From: Luidia sarsii
Taxonomy: Eukaryota > Echinodermata > Asteroidea > Paxillosida > Luidiidae
NCBI GenBank assembly: GCA_949987565.1
Contig: OX465110.1
Span: forward strand, 19,807,273-19,871,272
Direction of reading: 5' to 3'
DNA: 64,000 bases
Shown: piece after piece, positions 45,946 through 55,384 of the stretch
Numbering within the stretch: position 1 is the first letter of the stretch
Layout of the letters: each line of letters begins with the position of its first letter
Notes under the pieces: generated by a model
Told to the model about the DNA's origin: nothing
Database searches by the model: none
The model's input: only the letters and a program-made list of their open reading frames with translations
Program-made: the position numbers and the translations under genes

Positions 45946-48249
45946 CTACATCTGACCACTCTGGCAGGGAATGGACGGTGGGATGGCCGTGGGTCCGGTG
46001 CCACCAATCACTGGCTCCGGGGCCTGCGAGGGCTGGGGCTGGGGCTGGGGCAGGGGCTGGGTCTGGGCCGGGGATCGGGCGTCGGTGGCCTGGGTGGACG
46101 GTGCTGGTGCTGGCGGGGGAAGGACTGGGACGAAGCCGGACATCGTTGGCTCCGCAACACTGGCCGCTAGTAAAAATCACATCAAAGTATGACAGAAATG
46201 TTACAAACAGAAATATTACAAACACGGAACCCCCGAACCCCCCACCCCCACCACAATGCATTATCTTTAGAGGGCCTGACATTTTGATCCTACCCTCCTC
46301 ATTGGTAGAAATGCAGAATAAAATTGCCAGGAAAAAGCAGTTTATGATGCAATTGGAATGCAGTAATTCAACAACAACAACAACAACAAAATCTCTGGGA
46401 TTGTTGGAAGGTGTCATCAAAACTGAAACCCCTAAAAATCTACCGTTTGATTTAAGTGAGGCTCACGTAAAAATGTACACACTTTGAACAAAAACCCCAG
46501 AAAAACCCCACCCAGATACTGAGATAAAGGTTTGTGGTGACACCATGTAGCGCTTCTCTTTCAAGAAGGAGTGTGGCTCTAAAAAGAGCCGGTAAATCAA
46601 TGTCTAGGGTGGTGTGTACTGTGTACTCTGATGTCTCCCGACGACAGGCTGAGTACCCACTACCCGAAACGTTGAGTTACCGGCTCTTTTCAGAGCCACA
46701 CTCCTTCTTGAAAGAGAAGCGCTACATGGTGTCACCGCATAACTGAGTATTTCCACCACGCAAACCTTCAAGTCTTATCCAACACCCAGATAGCTCTCAC
46801 TGGTAACCTACCTGCCGCTGCTGCTGTGTACGGCGGCGGCATACCAGCAGCCTCCTCGTACTTGGGAAGCTTCCAGTCCTGGGTGACGTAGGGCGGGGGA
46901 ACGCCCAGCTGGCCGCTGGAGTCGCCGTAGTGAGGCTGGACGGGCGTCTCCACCATGCCCTGGTTGTCGTAGGGCGCCAGCATATCAGCCTGCGGCAAAT
47001 TCTGCAGCGGCGACAACGGGGAAGACGGAGAGAAATGCGATTTGAAGGTTTCCATGGCGAGAATAGCAGGAGTAATAATACTAGGTTTGCGGTGACACCA
47101 TGTAAAATTCTCTTTTGTGTAAGTGTAGTTCTGAACAGAACCGCAGGAACTTTCGAACATTACATTCTGTGCGTCTTCAGCAGTCTCCTGAAGATGAACA
47201 AAGCATACATCGAGGTTGTGTTGGAGGATTGAGGCGGGTATGAAAATTTCCAGGTGGAGGATTATGGAGGATCGAGGAAGGTTGTTAAATTTACACTGGG
47301 AGGATTGTGGAGGATTGAGGAAGCACGTTACAATGAGATCTTGGAGGAGTGTGGAGGGTTGAGGAAGGTTGTTCAATTTACACTGGAGGATAAAGTAACC
47401 CCCAAGTAAACAGTACTAGGGGGTAAGTCTTACGCACCTGTCTTTCCTCGGACACATTGGTCTGTCTGGAGGACTGGCGCAGCCGTCCCTGTCCGGTGAC
47501 GACGGCGCAACGCGTGGACCCGTCCGGCATTATAATACGAACCTCTCGCGTGCTGGCACTCCGCCTGACCTGGTACCAGCACAGGTACACCGTCAGTTTC
47601 AGCACGATGGCAAAGATCAGGATTCTATCCAAAAAAACAACAACAAAAAACGAGGAGAGATTGAAAAGGGTGGAAGTCTTGAAACTATGGACCATTCATC
47701 TCTGAGAAATACCATGTATTGTCTTGGAATCTTGTTTTTACCGGTAATTTGAATCGTATTCTGGATTTGAGTGATTGCCACTTTGGCTGGAAACCTGCGA
47801 ACGGTGACCGAATGGCAACTTATGTTTGGCTGAATTTTGACTGAACCGGGACTTGAACCCGAGACCTCTGGATTAATGTACTGCAGTGCTCTTCCATCTG
47901 AGCTATCCAGCCCTTAGATGGTGGCCTTCCCTAAAAGTCAACTTGTCCCAATCCAGTCAAAGCTTTCTTTGCCAATTTTTCAACTTGTTCAAAAGTTCCC
48001 AGTCATTTTTCCCCCCTTTGTAAGAATGTTAAATGTTCTCACACTTTTTCTGGCCACCCAGGCCACCGTTCCACATGGCCATGTCATTTTTAGTGGCCGC
48101 TCACAAAATGGCTGCTAGACAAGCTGACCTCCAAAGTGGATAAAGATACTGTGGAGCTTACATTCCCACTGGTCTCCCCCAAAAATAAGAAAAATAAGAA
48201 AAATAAGCCAGACGCTTTTCGGTACTCACACGTAGAAATAGTACTCCAT
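45946..48249 (-). CDS. unrecognised single-pass membrane protein with PPxY/LPxY motifs
   Basis: Exons (minus): 48249-48230, 47624-47438, 47001-46812, 46166-45946; phases 2, 0, 1; GT/AG throughout; 205 aa. I do not recognise the family. Seen: six residues, then a hydrophobic segment about 4-24 (VILIFAIVLKLTVYLCWY), then basic RR (positive-inside suggests a cytosolic C-terminus); a short beta-like patch REVRIIMPDGSTRC; PPPY at 104-107, LPKY 114-117, PPPY 124-127; a Pro/Gln-rich tail (PQPQPQPS) to 205. PPxY motifs bind WW domains, so a role as an adaptor for NEDD4-type ubiquitin ligases on endosomal or Golgi membranes is inference, by analogy with WBP1L/VOPP1 or Comm-like proteins. The first coding exon is only 20 nt, so the start is the least certain part. 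Confidence 0.75.
46527..46772. repeat. foldback MITE, family D (complete)
   Basis: AAGGTTTGTGGTGACACC ... CAAACCTT with arms CTCTTTCAAGAAGGAGTGTG / CACTCCTTCTTGAAAGAG. In intron 3 of the PPxY gene, about 40 bp past the exon 3 donor. Confidence 0.85.
47842..47912 (-). repeat. tRNA-like SINE head
   Basis: Minus strand has TAGCTCAGATGG (A box) and GGTTCAAGTCC (B box) at proper spacing, 71 bp, but the anticodon arm is broken (CTGCAGTACATTAATCCAGAG does not pair as a 5-bp stem). A related tail also occurs near 4395. In intron 1 of the PPxY gene. Confidence 0.55.
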
Positions 48250-49608
48250 TTTTTGTGGGTGGTGGTTTTTACAAAATAGACAAACAGCAGGCGGGTTCCT
48301 GTGGGTTTCTGCAAAGTTTTACCGTCTTACATCAATGGCAGCGTCCAGTGGCACATTCAAGGCAGTCAGCGCATTCTCAACCTCCCCCAAAAAACAAGTC
48401 TGCTGGAGATTGTGTCGGGAGAAGGACAGGGACATCAAAGTGCATTAATCACACAAGTGGGAAAATGCCATTTATATCACTGGGTCGTAATATTTGGCGG
48501 CAACACTTGATAGTGGCGTCAAAACGGAGTTAACACATCCAAAATGTATTCTACATCAGAAATACATACACAGTAATATGAGAGAATTGGAATTGGTTTG
48601 AGAGTTTATATAATTATTTTTAAAAAATATTTTGTTTATACTTTTTTTTCTTCTTGAATGCATAACCCACGTATCTCTAAAAATGCTCTAATTGGTATCG
48701 GTTTATTACATCACCCCTTTAGCATAATGGTATGGTCTGCACTGCCCTTTGAGGCAAGATGGCTTGCCGATTCCATTTCTTAAAATGAGTGGCAATTTCT
48801 GGACCCATTCTCTCTTATTTTGAAGCCAAAATGTCGTTTATTATAAGGACTGTTAGTTACCACTTCTGTCAATATTTCTTGACGCAATGTGGATGTGTTG
48901 ACATCCACTGTTAGCGTTGATGCCACGCTGACCCAAATTAGTATCATCCATTTCATTTGGTGCGCATTTACGTTGTTTGGTAAAAAAAAAAAAATTTGGC
49001 CTAATTTCTCAGCCTTCAACATATTGCTGGGGTTAAGGAAACTTGTGCAACACTGACACACCCTTTTCCCTATTATTGTTCTGTGATAAATTTGTAATAT
49101 AGAAAAGGCAGTGCATAATTTTCCGGCACCGGTATTCTGCTGCAGATGCAATTTTGCAGTTATCTAATTATGACTGGCCGATATTCATTACATCATGCTG
49201 GCCTTTTTGCTCACTACACACAGTAACACAGTTACAGAGTTGCCCAATAAATGAGGACAGTCACTGATTTGAGGCCAGCCGTGGCGATTTTTTGGTTAAC
49301 TTAAGTTAAAGTAACTTATTTACCATATGGCTCGAATGTGCTTGAATGAACGAACGTACAAATGCACACGTTTAAATGCTGCTTTTAGTATTGACTCGAC
49401 TTAGGAAAAGGCTGCTTCTTTGCTTTGAATGCCGAGTCGTTTGAAAAACATTGAGGACACAGTCTTTACTACATACACTGACCAAGCTTCAACATTATAC
49501 TGAATAAATTCAATATAATTAAATCAACAAGTTTAAAATAATTTAAAGTTAAACTTTGACAAAGTCTTTGTTGTCCTACTTCACTTTTATTACTATAAAT
49601 ATTAGTTT

Positions 49609-49789
49609 CGTAGTGGCTGTTGTTACGGCAGTCGTCCGTGTGGTTCCCTGACTTCACAGTATTTGTCAGGATGTTTAGCTCTTGGAACCAGACTATCAGC
49701 TAAGACTGGTTCAACCAGCCTGCAATGCTGACGAAATACAATCAAGTCAGGGAACCACATGGACGACTGCCGTAACAACAGCCACTGCG
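49609..49789. repeat. foldback MITE, family A (complete, opposite orientation)
   Basis: Arms CGTAGTGGCTGTTGTTACGG / CCGTAACAACAGCCACTGCG; loop contains AACCAGACTATCAGCTAAGA. Confidence 0.9.
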
Positions 49790-49843
49790 TAATACTAGTT
49801 TTACTACTACTTACTAGTAGTACTACTACTACTACTAGTACTA

Positions 49844-49995
49844 GTCCGAGTAACTTGGACCCTTACAATCGCCCTTTTTTAAAATTGAGGGAGTCAAACA
49901 AAATAAAATAAAAAAGGGCGATTGTAACTATCGTCCGAGTAACTTGGACCTTTACAATGTAAGGCCCTTAGGGTCCAAGTTACTCGGACGATAGT
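49844..49995. repeat. two tandem hairpins sharing one arm sequence
   Basis: First hairpin TTACAATCGCCCTTTTTT / AAAAAAGGGCGATTGTAA (49861-49930); second CTATCGTCCGAGTAACTTGG / CCAAGTTACTCGGACGATAG (49928-49995). GTCCGAGTAACTTGGACC occurs directly at 49845 and 49934 and inverted at 49973. Confidence 0.85.
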
Positions 49996-50044
49996 TTTAC
50001 TTAATCTAGTTTTAGTCTACCGGGTACTCCGTACTCGTTTAGTA

Positions 50045-50195
50045 ATTAGTACTAGTACTGTAGTACTACTACTACTACTAGTAGTAGTAGTACTAGTACT
50101 AGTAGTAGTAGTACTACTAGTACTAGTAGTAGTAGTACTAGTACTAGTACTACTACTAGTAGTACTACTAGTACTACTACTACTAGTACTTAAAT
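50045..50195. repeat. (TAC/TAG) self-complementary trinucleotide tract
   Basis: Blocks of TACTACTAC alternate with AGTAGTAGT and ACTAGTACTAGT, so the tract is a chain of small palindromes. Confidence 0.9.
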
Positions 50196-50794
50196 AGTAG
50201 TAATAAGTAGGCCTACTCGTAATCACTCACACTCACAGTATGTCAGTAGTCTGTACTGATTATCATGGAGCTATAACCATGATAACTTGTCACTAATTTC
50301 AGTTGTATAATCATTGGAATTGGATAATGGACCAATGTGTTGTTGGGTAACGTATGTTGTGTGTGTACGACCAGCCAGAACTAAGGCCAGACTGGCAGAT
50401 AGATAGATAGACCGCAGTCGCTATCCGTCTTATCTGGGACGCAAACCTTCACCTACTCGTGAAGCGAATAATCTAGAAACAAATGCGTCTTCGGAATAAA
50501 GGTTTCCTTACCATTTAAAGTGATATTCGCTCACTTTCTGCAACCATTTCCTTTAACATTCGGGGAAATGCATGTACATAGACACACAAGGAAGTTGTAC
50601 TGTGTAAATATTGCGTTACTAAATCTGCCCTGGTTCCCGTCAGCTATCCCCCCTGTTCAACGCAGCGAGAGTCAGGGCCGGACACCAGCGTCTTTACGTC
50701 ATTATTAATAGACTGGTACTACTGTGCGTTTCGGGTTTTTCAAAGGGAAAATGAGCCAGAACTTCTATGGTCCGAAACTAAGGTTATTAAAATG

Positions 50795-50943
50795 GTATAC
50801 AAAAAATGTTGCAAACTGCTTACTGACTAAAATTACCAAAATGCAAATCTTAAAATTTAGTGGGCCTGACGTTTCGATCCTAGCAGGACCTTTGAGAAAG
50901 ATCCTGCTAGGATCGAAACGTCAGGCCCACTAAATTTTAAGAT
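50795..50943. repeat. foldback MITE, family B (reverse orientation)
   Basis: Tail GTTGCAAACTGCTTACTGAC first, then AAATTTAGTGGGCCTGACG / CGTCAGGCCCACTAAATTT arms. Confidence 0.85.
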
Positions 50944-51487
50944 AGTCATTAAAATGGCTTAGGCTCGGGCTTAGGCTTCGGTCACATTTCTCTTTTAAAC
51001 AATGTCACAGAAATCAACGAACGATAGGGGTTCGCCCGGGTCGGCTTGGAACCAGTTTCTTTGTGAATAATCTGTACTTTAATATCAAGCCAAGAATCCA
51101 AATTTGGCGACAAACCACAGGTTTTGTCAGACGGAGACTGAGCCTAAGCATAGCCCGAGAGGCTGCAAAAATCGACGCTTTGGAATTGTATTGGATTAAA
51201 ACCCTCACTCTGCCGTCCTGCTAATTATCGAAACGTCAGGCCCACTAATTGTTGAAATCTTTAGTTTCGTAATTATGCGTGCTGAAACCTCGGCAAGACT
51301 TGACTGAATAAAAAAAAAAACACGTGCGTTCCAACTTCCACGATTAGCTCCCTTAGATGGACCCTGGTCAGCTCTGGGTCCCAGCTGTTACCCTTGACCT
51401 AGTCCGTGTGAAAGCAGAATCACCAGTGGGGGCCGTGGGGGGGGGGGGGGTACTGGGTCTACCAGGGGAGCTTATCGAACGCACCTG

Positions 51488-51950
51488 ATGTCATTGGAGA
51501 GCTTCCGGAGAGCTCCCGGAGAGTCTCCGGAGAGCCCGCGGAGAGCCTCCCGGAGAGCCCCCGGAGAGCTCCCGGAGAGTCTCCGGAGAGCCCGCGGAGA
51601 GCCCTCGGAGAGTCTCCGGAGAGCCCTCGGAGAGCCCCCGGAGAGCCTTCGGGGAGCCCCTGGAGAGCCTCCTGTGGTACTCCGGAGAGCCCTCGGAGAG
51701 CTCCCGGAGAGCCCCCGGAGAGCCTCCCGAAGAGCCTCTCGGAGAGCACCGGAGAGCCCCCGGAGAGCCTCCTGTGGTACTCCAGAGAGCCCTCGGAGAG
51801 CTCCCGGAGAGCCTCCCGGAGAGCTCCTGGAGAGCTCCCGGAGAGCCTTCTGTGGTACTCCGTAGAGCCCCCGGAGAGCCTCCCGGAGACAATCCGGAGA
51901 GTCTCCGGAGAGCCTCCGGAGAGACCCGGAGAGCCTCCAGAGAGCCTCCG
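51488..51950. repeat. 11-bp minisatellite with higher-order structure
   Basis: Units GGAGAGCCCCC, GGAGAGTCTCC, GGAGAGCTCCC. The spacer CCTCCTGTGGTACTCC interrupts the array at about 51666, 51766 and (variant) 51846, defining a larger 80-100-bp period. Long frames on both strands are artefacts. Confidence 0.9.
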
Positions 51951-52769
51951 CACTTGCCCTTATACTTATAGGCATGTCCTTCAGGTGTGTAAATGGTTTG
52001 CTTGCATCCATGTTTCTGTTTAGGTCTAATAGTTTGTTTGTGGGGTTTTGTCTCTTTGTTTGTTGGGGTATTTGGGTGTTCCCTGACTTTGTTTGGTTAT
52101 TTTGCAATCTTTCCTTGTTGATAACCTGAGAAATGATAAATGAAATGAAATTGTGTACATTCGATCCACAATATAGACTCATGCAGACAATTACAAACAG
52201 CAACACACGCTGAATTACAAAAACTTTTATTTCGATTCAGAATCCAAACTATACACCAAAACTTTATAAATCGGTCACAAAGAGCGACTTTGGACAAATC
52301 TTTGGCCCTTTTTTGAGTCAATTATTTGGCTTTTCTACTTCAAGGTGCTTACCTACTAAGTATAGGCAGTACCTTTATTCATACCAATGCTAAATCTAGC
52401 AATAACTAAATTATCGCAACGATCCCCCATAACCATTAGGCCTAACTAAGTCTACAGGATAAACGTTTGTTTACAAAAATATATTTTAAAAACCCTCTAT
52501 TTGTTTGACCAATTTTGTTTGATTAATTTAAACACTCAATAATTAGTGGATACAACGTAAGTAATATAAAGCCTCTATAATACGTTTTCCCTTTAAACCC
52601 GATATACAACGCTATGTTCTATGCATTATATATTTTAATCAAATCCCATAAAACCTAAAACGAAGCACTAATTATTTTAGTCAGTGAATCATTCGAATAA
52701 GCCGGCACTGTGATCACAGAGCTGTCTGAACCACAGAAGCGCCGTCACTGAAGGAATTTTCTGACCAGG

Positions 52770-52935
52770 ATCGATGGATTTGGCGCAAAGCCTTATGATT
52801 ACATCGTAACTTAACTTACGATGTACACGATTGTATAACTCAGCGTAAGTTGAGATAAGCCGTATGGTTTCTGTGCATCGCTCATCGACTTGCGATTGGT
52901 CGTGAGTGACGATGGGTTTCGTGAAATTTTGACAC
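52770..52935. repeat. foldback element, family F
   Basis: Contains AACTTACGATGTACACGATTG and GGTTTCTGTGCATCGCTCAT, matching 24717-24838 in inverse orientation. Confidence 0.55.
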
Positions 52936-53117
52936 CCTGACGTCACGGGGAAGTTTGTTTTGACGTAACATGCGCTCAACTTTGGCTGTGCATGGAAATT
53001 TAGGCCGCTACACCGTGCGGGACGCATTTTATTTCCTCGTAGGTATAGGCGAGTCAAAAATTATTCACGATTATTCCATGAATTAATTTTACTTATGTCT
53101 GAATGGGGGAAAACGTG

Positions 53118-53995
53118 GGGGGATGCGTGCTGGACACTTTATTAGCTTTTCCGCCGCTTCCAGGGAAGCGGAAAAGCTATATCTGTTGTTCAGCTTTTTC
53201 TTAGTCTTCTTCTTCTTCTCCCCCAAAGCCCATAGACAGGGTTTTGTAAGCACGACTTTAGTCATTGAACAGACTTGGATTTTTTTCAAACGTGGCAAAT
53301 GCATAAAGCCCATGCTGAAATTGATCCTAAACACCTTGATATCATCATGACGTCATCACGTGACCTTGCTTTAAAGGGGCAAATTTCAAAATCCATTAAA
53401 AGCAAAAGTACAAGTTCGTTTGGTTTCAACTTTGCACTGTATCTAAGTTGGGAAAAGGTGTATCCAAAAATTGCCATTAATTGACCGTGACGTCATCTCA
53501 TGAATATTTATGAGGTCATGAACTTTTCAGATTTTCACATTGAAATGAGCATATTTGGCCAACGGAGCGAGATTTTTTTCATTTTTTCTTTGATATCTAT
53601 TAGGGACATGGTTTAGAAACACCTTCCGGAGCCAAAATGTCGTTACGCAATCATGACGTCATCAAAATGTGTGATTTTAAAACACATATAAGGCATTGGC
53701 CGATCATCTCGAAATTTGGTATGTAGTTAGCTATCGTGCTAGACATTCTAAATCTAAAGTTTGGAACCGAAGGACCATTGTTTATATTTTTTATGAATTT
53801 TTGAATACCACACTCGAGTCCCATAGGCTTTGTGCACAAAATATGTACATGCGTTTTGGAGTAGGAATGGGGCTATTCTATGACTTGTTAAAAACAGAAG
53901 CGGAAAAGCTCTATGCTCTGTTTCACAACAGACATATATTTCTCGTTTTGTTTTATTTTGTTGTCAAAATGGCGATTTTCCTGAACTATGGCGCC
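53118..53995. repeat. candidate unclassified dispersed repeat with terminal similarity
   Basis: GAAGCGGAAAAGCTATATCT near the left end (about 53164) and GAAGCGGAAAAGCTCTATGC near the right end (about 53898), with repeated CATGACGTCATC and GTGACGTCATC inside. No coding frame recognised. Only one copy in this window. Confidence 0.35.
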
Positions 53996-54837
53996 CGCTA
54001 TTGACGTGACCGTGTCTAGTTTATTTATCTCACAAAATAGTTTCTCGTACATTGTGTCACCGCAAACATCTATTATTTATTACTCTACTAGTACCACTGT
54101 AGCGTTTCATTACAGACATTGATTATATTTCCTTATATGCATTTTCCTCTGTTACTTTTTTCAATTTGCTGATCAATACTGTATATCCTTATTTCCACAT
54201 AAGACACCGTGTAATTGTTTTGCCACATGTCCACCATTTCATAGAATTGTTGTTACTCACTACTTCCTGGACCTACACTTACACTGTACAGCCTCAAGCA
54301 ATTACTTGCACACATTGTTTTACACTAGTGAGGCTGACCAATGACCCTGAGTGGTCAGTGCTCTGTCCAGTGTTGCACTCCTGACTATGAGTCATCATTT
54401 TTTCTTAGAAAGCTACCCTGACTTGTTTGTTTCTCAATCTACCAATTCTTTCTCCTAAGACTATTTCTCACTTCTCCTGCTACCTTCATTCGAGCCACAT
54501 CACTTTTCTTAGCGCTCCACCTTTCAACTTGGGCATTCAAGTCAGGGTAGCATAGCTCTGTACATATACACTGTCTTGTACAGTACATCAATAAAATACT
54601 GTACCACCATCTCAGCCCAAGAGTAAATTAGTGTGTTCATTCCCCTTAACACTAAACCACCACCATGCATGCGCGTTCGATTAGTAGCTATTCGATCCCT
54701 AATGGATAAACCCGGTTAGGCTCTACACCGAATGACCCTGAGTTCACGGTGGGTGACAGTGAAAGAGTAAGTCAGATCCAACGGGGGCTGACCGGGGTTG
54801 ACCCGTGCATGGAAGCTATAATAGAACGCACCCCGTG

Positions 54838-54884
54838 GTTGCTATGGTTACAGCACATCACTCATTCAATCCAAGATGGCTCCG
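54838..54884 (+). promoter_or_regulatory. RFX X-box-like and YY1-like sites
   Basis: GTTGCTATGGTTAC at 54838-54851 fits an RFX X-box; CCAAGATGGCTCCGCC at 54871 fits YY1. No gene is evident downstream on plus. Confidence 0.35.
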
Positions 54885-55384
54885 CCGAGCTGATTATCAT
54901 AAAGTGTGGACCCTCATTTGTTTTTGCTTTTAGTGAGAAGTCTTTGGAGACTAATCAATTGTAGAATAAGTGATCCTTGCGACAAGCTGTTCAATGTTTC
55001 AATTTGTGTTTAATTCGGACCATATTGGGCGTTAAATGTGGCCCTATAATATGTGCAATGCTATGAAAACTAGTAATACAAAATAATGTGTTGCCGAGTA
55101 TAGAATTACCTATTGTGTGCAAAGCCATAGCAGAAGTGCATGTGTAAAGTTTCGGATCTAAAAAAAAATAAATCACCAAGTCGTGAAAGACAGTTCTCCA
55201 TTCACAAACGTTCAGTAATAGACATATTAGCAAGGTAGCAAACTACTTATTGACTAAAATGACTGAAAAAAACCCAACCAAATCAGAGTTTAATTTTGAC
55301 TTTCTGAAAGGTCCTGATAGCGTTAAAACGTCAGACGCTTTACTTTTTTGAGATAGAAACGAATGGTTGAGTTCGTGATGGCTT

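Larger units (their letters stand above)
48250..55380. other. 7-kb gene-free region
   Basis: No supported exon. Apart from the elements listed it holds AT-rich sequence (48540-49600, 52330-52700) and, at 54700-54910, a slightly GC-richer block with an RFX-like and a YY1-like site that could be an unannotated promoter. Confidence 0.5.

Noticed and set aside
51472..52206. 244-codon minus frame
   Set aside because: Most of it is the 11-bp minisatellite; the unique start segment has no recognised domain.
54749..54964. 71-codon plus frame downstream of the X-box/YY1 block
   Set aside because: No similarity I recognise, no RNA evidence; noted only as part of a possible promoter block.
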